Shown: piece after piece, positions 8,367-18,804 of the stretch
Layout: the number at the start of each line of letters is the position of its first letter
Numbering within the stretch: the first letter of the stretch is position 1
The notes under the pieces: model-generated
What the model was told of the DNA's origin: nothing
Database searches by the model: none
Seen by the model: only the letters and a program-made list of their open reading frames with translations
Made by a program: the position numbers and the translations under genes
Source of the DNA: Maricaulis maris
GTDB taxonomy: Bacteria > Pseudomonadota > Alphaproteobacteria > Caulobacterales > Maricaulaceae
NCBI RefSeq assembly: GCF_036322705.1
Contig: NZ_AP027270.1
Span: 1,551,501-1,615,500 of the forward strand
Direction: 5' to 3'
DNA: 64,000 nucleotides

Positions 8367-10454
8367 TTACTCCGCAGCCATCTGGGCCGGACCGGACGCG
8401 AGGGCGGAGCATTCCGCCAGCGTCTTGGACGCCCGCACGATCGGGTTGGTGAAGTAGAAATTGCCCACAGCCGGGACAAAGTCCGTGGCCTCGACATCGC
8501 CGGCCGCACCGGCAGCCGATGCGTCATAACCCTCACCTGCGCCCGGTGCGTGATCGATTCCCGCCAGGACGGGAACATCGGCGAACAGTTTGTGACGCAG
8601 TTCGGTGAGGTTATTGTACGGCAAGGTCTTGCCGAGACGCTCGGACAGGGCGCGGAAGATGGCCCAGTTTTCCTTCGCCTCGCCCTTCGGGAAGGTCGCG
8701 CGATAGGCGAGCTGAACCCGGCCCTCGGTATTGGCGAAGATGCCGTCCTGTTCGGTCCAGGCGGCGCCCGGCAGGATGAGGTCGGCGCGGTGGGCACCGG
8801 CATCGCCATGGCTGCCGACATAAATCACGAAGGCGTCGCCGAACTTGTCCATGTCGAGCTCGTCGGCGCCCAGCAGGACGACGGTGTCGAGCGCGGTCGA
8901 CTGCATGCCGGCCACATCATGCCCGCCCTCACCCGGCAGGAAGCCGAGATCAAGACCGGCGACCCGGCTGGCGGCCGTGTGCAGGATGGAGAGACCATTC
9001 CACTCGGCGCTGACAGCCCCGACGGCATCGGCCAGCTCGCCGGCTGCGCGCAGGACCTGGGCGCCATCGGCGCGGGTCAGGGCACCGGACCCGACGAGGA
9101 TCAGGGGGCGCTTGGCGTCCTTCAGCGTCTTGATGAAGCCGGAGCGCTTCTTCTTGAGACCGGCAAGGACATCGGCGGACGTGCCGACATGCTCATACGG
9201 GTAGGTCAGGTCAACCGCTTCGCCAATCAGGCCGACCTGGGTATCATTGTGCAGCCAGGTTTTGCGAATGCGGGCGTTGATAATGGCCGCTTCGGTCCGC
9301 GGATTGGCACCGACGATGAGGATGGCATCGGCCTCCTCGATCCCGGCGATGGTCGCGTTGAAGAGATAATCCTCGCGCGCGCCGTTTCCGACCTTGGCAC
9401 CATCCTGCCGACAATCGATGGAGGTCACGCCGAGTGCGTCGGCGAGATCCTTGGCGGCCTTCATTTCCTCGGCCGAGCAGAGATCACCCGCGATCATGCC
9501 GATCTTGCCGGCGTCGCCACCCAGCTTGTCAGCCGCGATGGTGAGCGCTTCCGACCAGTCAGCCGGACGCAGCTTGCCATTCTCGCGGACATAGGGCTTG
9601 TCGAGGCGCTGACGGCCCAGGCCTTCCCAGGCGTAGCGCGTCTTGTCGGAAATCCACTCCTCGTTCACACCCTCATGGATGCGCGGCAGGATACGCAGCA
9701 CGGCAGCGCCACGGGCATCGACGCGGATGTTCGAGCCGACCGCATCCATCACATCAATGGTCTCGGTCTTCTTCAGCTCCCAAGGGCGGGCGTTAAAGGC
9801 GTAGGGCTTGGAGGTCAGCGCGCCGACCGGGCAGAGATCGATGACATTACCCGACAGCTCGGACGTCACGGCGCTTTCCAGATAGGTGGTAATCTCGGCA
9901 TCCTCGCCGCGACCGATCATGCCGATCTCTGGCACGCCGGCGACTTCGGTGACGAAGCGAACGCAGCGCGTGCACTGGATGCAGCGCGTCATCTCGGTGG
10001 CGATGATCGGGCCCATCTCCTTGTCCTCGACCGCGCGCTTGTTCTCCGGGAAACGGGAACCGGTGCGGCCATAGACAAGCGACTGGTCCTGCAGGTCGCA
10101 CTCACCGCCCTGGTCGCAGATCGGGCAATCGAGCGGGTGGTTGATGAGCAGGAACTCCATCACCCCTTCGCGGGCCTTCTTGACCATGGGCGACAGCGTA
10201 TTCATCGCCGGCGGCTCGCCATTCGGTCCGCCGCGCATGTCACGCACATTCATCGCGCAGGAGGCAGCCGGTTTCGGCGCGCCGACCAGCTCGACCAGGC
10301 ACATCCGGCAATTACCGGCGACCGACAGGCGCTCATGATAGCAAAAGCGCGGGATTTCCCGGCCTGCCGCTTCCGCCGCCTGCAACAGCGTATAGGAATT
10401 CGGAACCTCGATTTCCTCGCCGTCGATGATGATTTTGCGGAGATCTTCGCTCAT
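8367..10454 (-). CDS. nuoG: NADH-quinone oxidoreductase subunit G
   Basis: Largest peripheral subunit of complex I, which carries electrons from NuoF/E to NuoI. It has 695 residues, the mitochondrial-like length. Domains in order: a 2Fe-2S ferredoxin fold (CYHERLSVAGNCRMCLVE, with a further Cys in PAASCAM), a His/Cys cluster site (HPLDCPICDQGGECDLQDQ), a 4Fe-4S motif (CIQCTRCVRF with the distant CPVGAL), then a long molybdopterin-oxidoreductase-like domain without cofactor residues that I can identify. It lies 12 bases after nuoF and 3 before nuoH. Confidence 0.97.
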   Translation of the reverse strand: MSEDLRKIIIDGEEIEVPNSYTLLQAAEAAGREIPRFCYHERLSVAGNCRMCLVELVGAPKPAASCAMNVRDMRGGPNGEPPAMNTLSPMVKKAREGVMEFLLINHPLDCPICDQGGECDLQDQSLVYGRTGSRFPENKRAVEDKEMGPIIATEMTRCIQCTRCVRFVTEVAGVPEIGMIGRGEDAEITTYLESAVTSELSGNVIDLCPVGALTSKPYAFNARPWELKKTETIDVMDAVGSNIRVDARGAAVLRILPRIHEGVNEEWISDKTRYAWEGLGRQRLDKPYVRENGKLRPADWSEALTIAADKLGGDAGKIGMIAGDLCSAEEMKAAKDLADALGVTSIDCRQDGAKVGNGAREDYLFNATIAGIEEADAILIVGANPRTEAAIINARIRKTWLHNDTQVGLIGEAVDLTYPYEHVGTSADVLAGLKKKRSGFIKTLKDAKRPLILVGSGALTRADGAQVLRAAGELADAVGAVSAEWNGLSILHTAASRVAGLDLGFLPGEGGHDVAGMQSTALDTVVLLGADELDMDKFGDAFVIYVGSHGDAGAHRADLILPGAAWTEQDGIFANTEGRVQLAYRATFPKGEAKENWAIFRALSERLGKTLPYNNLTELRHKLFADVPVLAGIDHAPGAGEGYDASAAGAAGDVEATDFVPAVGNFYFTNPIVRASKTLAECSALASGPAQMAAE

Positions 10455-10466
10455 TGGATGATGCCC

Positions 10467-11783
10467 CTACTCGGCCGCTACAGCTTGGCTGACAAAGACA
10501 GGCTTGCCGGCACGGTAATTGTTGATGCGGTCCTCGATCTCGGACCGGAAATGGCGGATCAGGCCCTGGACCGGCCAGGCGGCCGCGTCACCCAGGGCGC
10601 AGATCGTGTGACCTTCGACCTGGCCGGCGACGTCGAGCAGCATGTCGATCTCGGCGATCTCGCTCTCGCCGCGCGACATGCGCTCCAGCACGCGCCACAT
10701 CCAGCCGGTGCCTTCGCGGCACGGCGTGCACTGGCCGCAGCTTTCGTGACGGTAGAAGTAGGAGATGCGGGCAATCGCCTTCACCACGTCGGTGGACTTG
10801 TCCATGACGATGACGGCAGCCGTGCCAAGACCCGACTTGTGCGCGGAGAGCGCGTCAAAATCCATCAGCACGTCGTCGCAAATGTCTTTCGGCAGGAGCG
10901 AGACCGACGAGCCGCCCGGAATGACCGCCTTGAGATTGTCCCAGCCACCGCGCACGCCGCCGGCATGGGTCTCGATGAGGGTCCGCATCGGGATCGACAT
11001 CGCCTCTTCGACATTGCACGGATTGTTCACATGGCCGGAGATGGAGAAGATCTTGGTGCCGACATTGCGCTCGCGGCCGAAGCTGGCGAACCATTCGGCG
11101 CCGCGGCGCAGGATGGTGCCGGCAACGGCGATCGACTCGACATTATTGACCGTGGTCGGGCAGCCATAGAGGCCGGCATTGGCCGGGAATGGCGGCTTCA
11201 GGCGCGGTTGCCCCTTCTTGCCTTCCAGACTTTCCAGCAGGGCGGTCTCTTCACCGCAGATATAGGCGCCGGCTCCGTGGTGGATATAGACGTGGAAGGG
11301 CCAGCCATGGATGTTGTCATCACCGATCAGCTTGGCCTCATAGGCCTCCTTGACGGCTTTTTCCATCGCCAGGCGTTCGGTGACGTATTCGCCGCGCAGA
11401 TAGATGTAGCAGGCGTGAGCCTGCATCGAGAATGAGGCGATCAGGCAGCCTTCGATGAGAAGGTGCGGATCGTGCCGCATGATCTCGCGGTCCTTGCAGG
11501 TGCCCGGCTCGGATTCGTCGGCATTGACGACGAGATAATGTGGGCGGGCGCCCACTTCCTTGGGCATGAAGGACCATTTCAGACCGGTCGGGAAACCGGC
11601 GCCGCCACGACCACGCAGGCCGGAGGCTTTCATCTGCTCGATGATCCAGTCACGGCCCTGTTCAAGGATTTCCTTGGTGCCGTTCCAGCAGCCGCGCTGC
11701 TTGGCACCTTCCAGATCCGGGCTGTGATGCCCGAACAGGTTGGTGAAGATCCGGTCCTTGTCCTGGAGGAGTTGCGTCGCCAT
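10467..11783 (-). CDS. nuoF: NADH-quinone oxidoreductase subunit F (FMN, NADH binding)
   Basis: Flavoprotein subunit of complex I that oxidises NADH. It has 438 residues. The NADH-binding glycine-rich loop [15 protein letters not shown] is at about residues 63-77, the FMN-region segment [19 protein letters not shown] follows, and the N3 4Fe-4S ligands are in [16 protein letters not shown] plus the later Cys of [12 protein letters not shown]. It starts 3 bases after the stop of nuoE. It forms the NADH dehydrogenase module with NuoE and NuoG. Confidence 0.97.
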   Translation of the reverse strand: MATQLLQDKDRIFTNLFGHHSPDLEGAKQRGCWNGTKEILEQGRDWIIEQMKASGLRGRGGAGFPTGLKWSFMPKEVGARPHYLVVNADESEPGTCKDREIMRHDPHLLIEGCLIASFSMQAHACYIYLRGEYVTERLAMEKAVKEAYEAKLIGDDNIHGWPFHVYIHHGAGAYICGEETALLESLEGKKGQPRLKPPFPANAGLYGCPTTVNNVESIAVAGTILRRGAEWFASFGRERNVGTKIFSISGHVNNPCNVEEAMSIPMRTLIETHAGGVRGGWDNLKAVIPGGSSVSLLPKDICDDVLMDFDALSAHKSGLGTAAVIVMDKSTDVVKAIARISYFYRHESCGQCTPCREGTGWMWRVLERMSRGESEIAEIDMLLDVAGQVEGHTICALGDAAAWPVQGLIRHFRSEIEDRINNYRAGKPVFVSQAVAAE

Positions 11784-11786
11784 GGA

Positions 11787-12470
11787 TTAGCCCTCCGCCT
11801 TCGCCGACTTGCCCTTGGGGGCAGCGTTCGGCAGCTTGATCTTCTTGGCGCGCGACCCATCATAGAGCGACGCGTCGGTGAGCACCTTGGTGCCGTGCGG
11901 CTCGGACGCATTGCGGTCCGATTGCGGGCCATACTTGATCTTTTTGCCGGCGGCCAGATCGTCCATCAGGGCTTCCAGCTTCTCCGCATCGAGATCCTCG
12001 ATGTAATGATCGCCATCGGCGTTGGCGAGCTGGAACATCGGGGCATTGGCGCAGGCGCCCATGCACTCGACCTCGACCCAGGTGAACTTGCCGTCGGCGG
12101 AAATCTCGTGCTGCTTGCCGATGCGCCTCTTGCAAACCTCGATCAGCGCGTCCGAACCGCGCAGCATGCAGGGCGTGGTGCCGCAGACCTGGATCAGGTG
12201 CTCACCCACCGGCTCGAGATTGAACATGGTGTAGAAGGTCGCGACTTCGTAGACGCGGATATAGGGCATCTCGAGGCGGGTCGCGATCTCGCGGATGGCG
12301 GGTTCACTGACCCAGCCATCCTGTTTCTGCGCAATCCACAGCATCGGGATGACCGCCGACGCCTTTTTGGCATCGGGGTATTTCGCGAGCCAGAACTTGA
12401 TCTCGTCTTCGCTCTTCTTGTTGAAGGCAAAGCTCTCCGGCTGCTCTTTCGCGAGACGGCGAACGCTCAT
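11787..12470 (-). CDS. nuoE: NADH-quinone oxidoreductase subunit E
   Basis: Thioredoxin-fold 2Fe-2S (N1a) subunit of complex I, partner of NuoF. It has 227 residues. The four cluster cysteines are Cys96 and Cys101 ([11 protein letters not shown]) and Cys136 and Cys140 ([10 protein letters not shown]). After about residue 175 there is a Lys/Ala-rich hydrophilic tail ending in [10 protein letters not shown], which is longer than in E. coli NuoE but resembles other alphaproteobacterial forms. Its ATG overlaps the end of nuoD by 4 bases. Confidence 0.96.
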   Translation of the reverse strand: MSVRRLAKEQPESFAFNKKSEDEIKFWLAKYPDAKKASAVIPMLWIAQKQDGWVSEPAIREIATRLEMPYIRVYEVATFYTMFNLEPVGEHLIQVCGTTPCMLRGSDALIEVCKRRIGKQHEISADGKFTWVEVECMGACANAPMFQLANADGDHYIEDLDAEKLEALMDDLAAGKKIKYGPQSDRNASEPHGTKVLTDASLYDGSRAKKIKLPNAAPKGKSAKAEG

Positions 12471-13675
12471 CGGTCGATCTCCCCGAACACGACATCCAGC
12501 GAGCCGATGATCGCGGATACGTCGGCCAGCATGTGGCCCTTGCTCATGTAATCCATCGCGGCGAGGTGGGCGAAGCCCGGGGCGCGGATCTTCACGCGGT
12601 ACGGCTTGTTCGAGCCATCCGCGATCAGGTAGACGCCGAACTCGCCCTTCGGCGCCTCGACGGCCACATAGATCTCGCCTTCGTCGACATGGACGCCTTC
12701 GGTGTAAAGCTTGAAGTGCTGGATCAGGGCTTCCATCGAGCGCTTCATCTCGGCGCGGCGCGGCGGCGAGAACTTCGAGTCGGTGGCCAGCACCTCGCCC
12801 GCATTCTCTTCCTTCAGGAGCCAGTCACAGCACTGGATCATGATCTTCACGCTCTCGCGCATCTCTTCCATGCGGCAGAGATAGCGATCATAGCAATCGC
12901 CATTCTTGCCGATCGGAATATCGAACTTCAGCTCGTCATAGACTTCATAGGGCTGCGCGCGGCGCAGATCCCAGGCCATGCCGGACCCGCGCACCATCAC
13001 GCCGGAGAAGCCCCAGGCGAGGGCGTCTTCCTTGCTGACAATGCCGATATCGACATTGCGCTGCTTGAAGATGCGGTTCTCGGTCAGTAGGCTGTCGATA
13101 TCGTCGAGCTTGCCCGGGAACTGGTCACACCAGGCGCGGATATCCTCGACCAGCTTTGTCGGCAGGTCCTGGTGGACACCGCCGGGCCGGAAGTAATGGG
13201 CGTGCATGCGCGAGCCGGACGCCCGCTCATAGAAGACCATCAGCTTTTCGCGCTCTTCAAAGCCCCAGAGCGGCGGCGTCAGCGCGCCAACGTCCATGGC
13301 CTGGGTCGTTACATTCAGCAGGTGGCTGAGGAGACGGCCGATCTCGCAATAGAGCACGCGGACATACTGGCCGCGCTTGGGCACTTCAATGCCGCCCAGA
13401 CGCTCGGCCGCGAGGCAGAAGGCGTGCTCCTGATTCATCGGCGCGACATAGTCGAGGCGATCGAAATAGCCGATGCCCTGGAGATAGGTCTTGTGCTCGA
13501 GAAGCTTCTCGGTGCCGCGGTGCAGGAGGCCGATATGCGGGTCAACGCGCTCGACGACCTCGCCATCCAGCTCCAGCACCAGGCGCAGCACGCCGTGCGC
13601 GGCCGGGTGTTGCGGACCGAAATTGATGGTGAAATTGCGTTCGGCCTTGCCGGTTTCGATCAGGTCGTCAGCCAT
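12467..13675 (-). CDS. nuoD: NADH-quinone oxidoreductase subunit D
   Basis: 49-kDa-type subunit of complex I that lines the quinone-binding pocket with NuoB. It has 402 residues. Motifs typical of the family are [22 protein letters not shown] near the start (given here in part), [14 protein letters not shown], and the C-terminal [13 protein letters not shown]. It is a separate gene from nuoC, as in alphaproteobacteria, whereas E. coli has a nuoCD fusion. The start lies 2 bases after the nuoC stop and its end overlaps nuoE by 4 bases. Confidence 0.97.
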   Translation of the reverse strand: MADDLIETGKAERNFTINFGPQHPAAHGVLRLVLELDGEVVERVDPHIGLLHRGTEKLLEHKTYLQGIGYFDRLDYVAPMNQEHAFCLAAERLGGIEVPKRGQYVRVLYCEIGRLLSHLLNVTTQAMDVGALTPPLWGFEEREKLMVFYERASGSRMHAHYFRPGGVHQDLPTKLVEDIRAWCDQFPGKLDDIDSLLTENRIFKQRNVDIGIVSKEDALAWGFSGVMVRGSGMAWDLRRAQPYEVYDELKFDIPIGKNGDCYDRYLCRMEEMRESVKIMIQCCDWLLKEENAGEVLATDSKFSPPRRAEMKRSMEALIQHFKLYTEGVHVDEGEIYVAVEAPKGEFGVYLIADGSNKPYRVKIRAPGFAHLAAMDYMSKGHMLADVSAIIGSLDVVFGEIDR

Positions 13676-13677
13676 GC

Positions 13678-14295
13678 TCAGCCACCCTTCTGGCCATCTT
13701 GGGCCTTCTCATCACCCGGGATGATGTATTTGGCACCTTCCCACGGGCTCATGAAATCAAAGTCGCGATATTCCTGGACCAGCTCGACCGGCTCGTAGAC
13801 GACCCGCTTCTGCTCTTCATCCCAGCGCACCTCGACATAGCCGGTGAGCGGGAAGTCCTTGCGCAGCGGATGCCCCTCAAAGCCGTAATCGGTCAGCAGG
13901 CGACGCAGGTCCGGATGGTCGGCGAAGACGATGCCGTACATGTCGAAGGCTTCACGCTCGAACCAGTTGGCCACCGGATAGACCGGGATCACCGTCGGAA
14001 CCGGCGTTTCCTCGTCGGTCGACAGCTTCACGCGGATGCGGTGATTCTGGTGCATCGACAGCAGGTGATAGACGACCTCAAAGCGCTCGGCACGCTCGGG
14101 ATAATCGACGCCACAAATATCGATCAGCGTCGTGAAACGGCAGGCCGGCTCATCGCGCAGCCAGGTCAGCATGTCTTCAATCCGGTCGCGGTGGATCTCG
14201 ATCGTCAGATCACCATTGGCAATCGACCAGCCGGTCACCGCGGCATCCTGGGCGTTGGCAATATGCTCGCCGAGAACCTTGAGGGCTTCGCTCAT
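13678..14295 (-). CDS. nuoC: NADH-quinone oxidoreductase subunit C
   Basis: 30-kDa-type subunit of complex I, 205 residues, which docks on NuoD. The signature [17 protein letters not shown] and the C-terminal [18 protein letters not shown] are present. The open frame extends upstream inside nuoB, but I chose the ATG at 14295 because AGGAGAG lies 8 bases in front of it and it gives the family length. It lies 13 bases after nuoB and 2 before nuoD. Confidence 0.96.
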   Translation of the reverse strand: MSEALKVLGEHIANAQDAAVTGWSIANGDLTIEIHRDRIEDMLTWLRDEPACRFTTLIDICGVDYPERAERFEVVYHLLSMHQNHRIRVKLSTDEETPVPTVIPVYPVANWFEREAFDMYGIVFADHPDLRRLLTDYGFEGHPLRKDFPLTGYVEVRWDEEQKRVVYEPVELVQEYRDFDFMSPWEGAKYIIPGDEKAQDGQKGG

Positions 14296-14308
14296 TTCCC
14301 GTTCTCTC

Positions 14309-14875
14309 CTAGCGCTCGATCGAGCCTTCGCGGCGGATCTTCTTCTGCAATTGCAGAATGCCGTAAACCAGAGCTTCCGCGGTCGGCGGGCAGCCCGGCA
14401 CGTAGATATCCACCGGAACGATCCGGTCGCAGCCACGCACGACCGAGTACGAGTAGTGATAATAGCCGCCGCCATTGGCGCACGAGCCCATCGAGATGAC
14501 GTAGCGCGGCTCCGGCATCTGGTCGTAGACTTTGCGCAGGGCCGGAGCCATCTTGTTGGTCAGGGTGCCGGCAACGATCATCACGTCCGACTGGCGCGGG
14601 GAGGCCCGCGGCGCAAAGCCGAAGCGTTCGACGTCGTAGCGCGGCATCGAGGCCTGCATCATTTCAACGGCGCAGCAGGCCAGGCCAAAGGTCATCCACA
14701 TCAGCGAGCCGGTACGCGCCCAGGTGACCAGATCATCGGCCGCGGCGACCACGAATCCCTTGTCGGCCAGCGCATCGCTGACGCCGTCAAAGAACGGGTC
14801 GTGTTTCTTCGGGTCATAGCCGGGGACGGTTGCGCGTCCGGCCATGCCGGCATGAGGGGTGAGATCAGATGCCAT
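14309..14875 (-). CDS. nuoB: NADH-quinone oxidoreductase subunit B (cluster N2)
   Basis: PSST-type subunit of complex I, 188 residues. It binds the terminal 4Fe-4S cluster N2, which reduces quinone. Ligand motifs are intact: [10 protein letters not shown] (tandem Cys), [16 protein letters not shown] and [14 protein letters not shown]. The first 35 residues are hydrophilic and variable, as in other alphaproteobacteria. It follows nuoA by 6 bases. Confidence 0.97.
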   Translation of the reverse strand: MASDLTPHAGMAGRATVPGYDPKKHDPFFDGVSDALADKGFVVAAADDLVTWARTGSLMWMTFGLACCAVEMMQASMPRYDVERFGFAPRASPRQSDVMIVAGTLTNKMAPALRKVYDQMPEPRYVISMGSCANGGGYYHYSYSVVRGCDRIVPVDIYVPGCPPTAEALVYGILQLQKKIRREGSIER

Positions 14876-14881
14876 TGTGGA

Positions 14882-15250
14882 CTACTCCCAATCCAGCGCG
14901 CCTTTTTTCAGCTCGTAGACAAAGCCGATGGTCAGAATGCCGAGGAAGACCATCATCGACCAGAATTCGAACTGGCCGAGATGCTCGCGAAGGGTCACTG
15001 CCCACGGAAACAGGAAAGCGACCTCGAGATCGAAAATGATGAAGAGGATGGCGACGAGATAGAATCGCACGTCGAACTTCATGCGGGCGTCGTCGAAGGC
15101 GTTGAACCCGCACTCATAAGTCGAGACCTTCTCAGGGTCCGGCCGGGACGGCGCAATCACGAAAGCCGCCACCATGAAGCCGATGCCGATCGCTGCGGCG
15201 ATGGCAAAGAAAATCAGGATGGGCAGGTATTCCAGAAGCAATGCGTTCAT
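14882..15250 (-). CDS. nuoA: NADH-quinone oxidoreductase subunit A
   Basis: First gene of the complex I operon, a 122-residue membrane subunit with three helices. The conserved loop [22 protein letters not shown] and the motif [17 protein letters not shown] are present in full (first quoted in part by key residues Cys in YECGF). The frame stays open upstream, but the ATG at 15250 is preceded by AAGGCGAGG and gives the usual length. The 14 nuo genes A to N follow in canonical order with gaps of at most 44 bases. Confidence 0.95.
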   Translation of the reverse strand: MNALLLEYLPILIFFAIAAAIGIGFMVAAFVIAPSRPDPEKVSTYECGFNAFDDARMKFDVRFYLVAILFIIFDLEVAFLFPWAVTLREHLGQFEFWSMMVFLGILTIGFVYELKKGALDWE

Positions 15251-15370
15251 CGCCAAGCCTCGCCTTGAAGAGCGTCCGGTTGGGCGCGGGAGGTCGCGTA
15301 TCGGCTGGCAGGACACGCATCGAAGCGAATCGCAAACGCCAATCGGACCCCCTGCCCGAGTTGGCGCGGA

Positions 15371-15398
15371 AGCTAGAGCGCAGTGCCGCCCGGAGCAA
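15371..15398 (-). promoter_or_regulatory. Candidate promoter of the nuo operon
   Basis: On the minus strand TTGCTC (15393-15398) and TCTAGC (15372-15377) are separated by 15 bases. They partly resemble the Caulobacter housekeeping promoter (TTGACGS, N10-14, GCTANAWC). They lie about 120 bases before nuoA. The match at the -10 is imperfect, so this is only a best candidate within the 260-base region 15251-15510, where I see no gene. Confidence 0.3.
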
Positions 15399-15510
15399 GG
15401 GCTAAAGACCGCCTGACATCAGTTGCCTGTCAGGCCATCCCGATACGCTCACCGCCAGTTGCGAACCGCTTTCAAGTGCAGCAGCGCAACGAAGCGGGCC
15501 GTTCCCGCCC

Positions 15511-15963
15511 CTAACGACGCAAGCCGAGCACCGAACGCCAGAAGTCGACCCGGAGAAAGGGCGATTGCGAGGAGAAGGCCCTGTCCGGAAAGACGTTCCA
15601 GGGCTTGTACCCCCAGCTCGCAACCAGCGCCCGAGCTTCAGCGCCGAAGCCCTCCGCCTGGGCGGCAGCGAGCGCAGCGCGGCGCGAGCACCAGGTAGAT
15701 CGGGCAGCCCGGAACCGGGCCAGCGCTTCGCCGCTGAGACCGGTCGCAACCCGGACAGAATGCCGCAGCTCACGGAACTCGCCATACCGTGCCCGACTGT
15801 CCAGCACGAGCGTCAGGGTCCCCAGCAGCCACAACCCGATCCACCAGGCCGATCCATGGGCCAGGGCCGACACCGCGCAGATCGCGGCCAGCATCAGGGG
15901 CGGCCAGGTCGCCCGGACATACCAGTGGGCGCGGTGAAGCAAGGTGGGAGTGCGCGTCTGCAT
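15511..15963 (-). CDS. Hypothetical two-helix membrane protein
   Basis: 150 residues, not recognised as a named family. After a short basic segment (MQTRTPTLLHRAHWYVRATW) there are two close membrane helices at about residues 19-55, rich in Trp, Ala and Leu, followed by a cytoplasmic-type tail with several Arg and the aromatic patch WGYKPWNVFPD. The frame opens further upstream to 16056, but AGGA lies 8 bases before the ATG at 15963. It stands alone, 260 bases upstream of nuoA on the same strand; a longer read-through transcript into nuo is possible but not shown. It could also be annotated as a conserved alphaproteobacterial membrane protein. Confidence 0.65.
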   Translation of the reverse strand: MQTRTPTLLHRAHWYVRATWPPLMLAAICAVSALAHGSAWWIGLWLLGTLTLVLDSRARYGEFRELRHSVRVATGLSGEALARFRAARSTWCSRRAALAAAQAEGFGAEARALVASWGYKPWNVFPDRAFSSQSPFLRVDFWRSVLGLRR

Positions 15964-16086
15964 GCCAGTGATCCTGCCCATGCGAGCCGCCCGCGCCAGC
16001 GGGACTGGTCCCAACCGCATCCCCCATGCGGTTGAAATCTTCACCGGCCGGGCCACGTACTAGTACAAGCCAAAAGGGAGACAGAT

Positions 16087-16215
16087 ATGACCAAGCTGAC
16101 GACCGATGAAGCTCGCCAAGCCAATAGTGGCAACCATGTCCGGTGGATACTGGGCGTCTCAATCGTCCTCGCCATCATCGCGCTCGCCCTCTCGCTCGGT
16201 TTCAGCCTGGGCTGA
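16087..16215 (+). CDS. Small single-helix membrane protein (42 aa)
   Basis: A 42-codon gene with a clear ribosome binding site: AGGGAG lies 7 bases before ATG. The protein has a polar N-terminus (MTKLTTDEARQANSGNHVRW) and one hydrophobic helix of about 20 residues to the end (ILGVSIVLAI, then IALALSLGFSLG). This is the shape of many small inner-membrane proteins; no function can be assigned. It is transcribed away from the minus-strand protein at 15511 and lies 117 bases before the DUF599 gene. Codon use is in line with the neighbours. Confidence 0.6.
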   Translation: MTKLTTDEARQANSGNHVRWILGVSIVLAIIALALSLGFSLG

Positions 16216-16332
16216 CAGCCCACGGCGCCAACAAGCTGATCATCCGCTCTGCGGCTCTGCCGGAGAGCCCCGCCGATACTTGCGTCATGACCCGCGCCGT
16301 GGCTGCATGGCCACGCAACCGGAGTCCCGCGC

Positions 16333-17076
16333 ATGCTTAACAACTATTACGGCGTTATCGGCTTCGCGCTGATTGCCTTCACCTTCTCCTGGCTCGTCGA
16401 CCATAGCCCATTGGCCAAGCACACGCTGTCGCGCCGGATGGATGAACACCGCAAGCAGTGGATGATGAACATGGCGGGCCGGTCGGTTCGGATCATGGAC
16501 AGCCAGATCATCGCCGGCCTCCAGAACGGGATCGCCTTCTTCGCCTCGACCGCCCTGCTCGGCATAGGCGCCGCTTTCACCCTCATCACCGCCCTCGACC
16601 CGGTCATGACGGCAGTCGCCGATGTCCCCTTCCTCGATACCACCTCGCGTATCCAGTGGGAGGTCATGGCGCTGGGCCTGCTGGTCATCTATGCCTACGC
16701 CTTCTTCAAGTTTGGCTGGGCCTACCGGCTGGTGAACTACTCGGCGATGCTGCTCGGTGCGACGCCGGACGTGGCACGCGACAATGATGCCAGCAGCGAG
16801 GCGCTGCGCGGCGCCTATCGCGCCGGTGCCATGAATGTTGTCGCCGGACGGCAATTCAATCGCGGGCTGCGCGCCCTCTTCCTGTCGATCGGGTATCTCG
16901 CCTGGATCGCTGGTCCCCTCGCCCAGATCGGTGTGACCCTGGTGGTGGCCGGGCTGTTGCTGTCGCGGCAGTTCTTCTCGCCCGCCCTGGCCGCGCTCGC
17001 GGCCGGCGATGATGCGATGGACGCCGTCTCGATGCCGGTCAAGACGGGGATTGCGACACCCGATCGGCCAGTTTGA
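16333..17076 (+). CDS. DUF599 family membrane protein
   Basis: 247 residues with four predicted membrane helices: about residues 5-22, 65-88, 108-130 and 185-215. The pattern matches the DUF599 family (COG3821) of integral membrane proteins of unknown function. Features seen include the segment SRRMDEHRKQWMMNMAGRSV after helix 1, the motif FKFGWAYRLVNYSAMLLGA after helix 3, and RGLRALFLSIGYLAWIAGP at helix 4. GGAG lies 8 bases before the ATG. It is in the same orientation as the transporter gene that follows after 102 bases. Confidence 0.8.
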   Translation: MLNNYYGVIGFALIAFTFSWLVDHSPLAKHTLSRRMDEHRKQWMMNMAGRSVRIMDSQIIAGLQNGIAFFASTALLGIGAAFTLITALDPVMTAVADVPFLDTTSRIQWEVMALGLLVIYAYAFFKFGWAYRLVNYSAMLLGATPDVARDNDASSEALRGAYRAGAMNVVAGRQFNRGLRALFLSIGYLAWIAGPLAQIGVTLVVAGLLLSRQFFSPALAALAAGDDAMDAVSMPVKTGIATPDRPV

Positions 17077-17178
17077 GCGGAAAAAGCGCAAAAGCTGAAC
17101 AATCCTGACCGGTTGAGGATTGCCGGGACGCTTCGAATGCGCTCAAACTCTTCCCGTTCTGACAAGGGGGAGCTCGCC

Positions 17179-18723
17179 ATGAACATCGGATCAGCCATTC
17201 TCAATTCCGTCGAGAAGGCCGGCAACAAACTGCCGGACCCGGTAACGATCTTCCTCGTCCTGATCGGCGTGGTGATGCTGGCCTCGCTGGCGCTGTCCGG
17301 TCTCGGGACTTCCGTCGAGCATCCGATCACGGGCGATACCGTGTCCGTCGTCAATCTCCTGACCGGTTCCCAGTTGCAAGCCTTGCTGGTTGGCATGCCG
17401 GGCGTGCTGACCGGCTTCGCCCCGCTCGGCATGGTTCTGGTCGTGATGATCGGCGCCGGGATCGCCGAGAAAACTGGCCTGCTTTCAGCCGGACTTCGGG
17501 TCATGGTCGCAGACGTTCCCAAGTTCCTGCTCACGCCAGCCCTCGTCTTCGCCGGGGTGATGGGCAATTTGGCGGTTGATTCCGGCTATATCGTCATGGT
17601 GCCGCTGGGCGCGGTGGTCTTCATGGCCGCGGGCCGGCACCCGATCGCCGGGATCGCCGCCGTCTTCGCCGGCGTCTCGGCCGGCTTCTCGGCCAATCTC
17701 GTCGTCACCGCGCTGGAGCCGCTCCTGTTCGGGATTACCCAAGGTGCAGCCCAGACCATCCAGCCGGACTGGACCCTCAACAATCTGGACAATTACTACT
17801 TCACGATCGCCCTCACGCCGGTGCTCGTGCTCGTGGGCACGCTCATAAATAATTATGTCGTCGAGCCGCGCCTCGGTGAATGGCAACGACCTGCCGACTT
17901 TGCGGCACCGGAAGGTGACGGCTCGCTGAGCGCAAATGAAAAGAAGGGCCTGCTTTGGGCCGGCCTGTCGCTTCTCGCAATCGTCGCGATCGTTCTTTTT
18001 CTGACAATTCCGTCCGACGGTATCCTGCGCAGCCCGACCGGTGGGCTGGGCCCGTTCTTCCAGTCCATCGTCGCCATCCTGATGATCGCCTTTCTCGTGT
18101 CCGGCACGCTCTACGGAGTCGCGGTGGGGCGCGTGAAATCCGACAAGGACGTCGTCGAGCTGGGCACCAAGTCGATGGCCGACATGGGCGGCTACATCAT
18201 TCTGGCCTTCGCCATGGCCCATTTCATCTCGCTGTTCGGCGCTTCTGAAATGGACACCGTACTGGCCATCTCGGGCGCTGAAGGCCTGCAGGCGCTGAAC
18301 CTTCCGGCGCCGCTCCTGATAGTCGGCATGGTCCTGCTGGTCGCCGTCCTGAACCTGTTCATGGGCTCCGCCTCGGCGAAGTGGGCGCTGCTCGCGCCGG
18401 TCTTCGTGCCAATGCTGATGCTGCTCGGCATCTCCCCGGAAGGCACCACCCTCGCCTACCGCATGGGCGACCAGGCTACCAATATCATCACGCCGCTGAT
18501 GCCGTACCTGCCGCTGATCCTGATCTTCTGTCAGCGCTATGTGCCCGAATTCGGGCTCGGCAGCCTGATCGCGGTGATGTTGCCCTACTCGGTGGCCATC
18601 CTGATGTCGTCGCTGGCGATGATCTTCGTATGGTTCGCCCTCGACCTGCCTCTGGGCCCCGGCGACGCGAGCTTCACCTATGAGGTACCGGCTGCTGTGA
18701 GCGCCCCGCCATCTGGCGGGTAG
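17179..18723 (+). CDS. AbgT family transporter
   Basis: 514 residues and about 12-13 membrane helices. It matches the AbgT family, whose members import p-aminobenzoyl-glutamate (AbgT) or export sulfonamides (MtrF). Family segments seen are NKLPDPVTIFLVLIGVVM near the start, GNLAVDSGYIVMVPLGA, GFSANLVVTALEPLLFG, and FMGSASAKWALLAPVFVPM with GDQATNIITPLMPYLPLIL near the end. The frame opens at 17113, but the ATG at 17179 is preceded by AAGGGGGAG and starts the conserved region. Whether it imports or exports cannot be told from sequence. Confidence 0.9.
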   Translation: MNIGSAILNSVEKAGNKLPDPVTIFLVLIGVVMLASLALSGLGTSVEHPITGDTVSVVNLLTGSQLQALLVGMPGVLTGFAPLGMVLVVMIGAGIAEKTGLLSAGLRVMVADVPKFLLTPALVFAGVMGNLAVDSGYIVMVPLGAVVFMAAGRHPIAGIAAVFAGVSAGFSANLVVTALEPLLFGITQGAAQTIQPDWTLNNLDNYYFTIALTPVLVLVGTLINNYVVEPRLGEWQRPADFAAPEGDGSLSANEKKGLLWAGLSLLAIVAIVLFLTIPSDGILRSPTGGLGPFFQSIVAILMIAFLVSGTLYGVAVGRVKSDKDVVELGTKSMADMGGYIILAFAMAHFISLFGASEMDTVLAISGAEGLQALNLPAPLLIVGMVLLVAVLNLFMGSASAKWALLAPVFVPMLMLLGISPEGTTLAYRMGDQATNIITPLMPYLPLILIFCQRYVPEFGLGSLIAVMLPYSVAILMSSLAMIFVWFALDLPLGPGDASFTYEVPAAVSAPPSGG

Positions 18724-18804
18724 CGCCACGCTACCGGACGTGAACAAGCGCTATTAACACTGATATGGTGCTCTGCCGGTCCAGCAAAAGAGGGCCGTTT
18801 GGGC

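Noticed and set aside
7137-11435. Plus-strand open frame of 1432 codons across nuoI to nuoF
   Set aside because: Antisense to conserved nuo genes with cofactor motifs; the translated protein has no recognisable domain.
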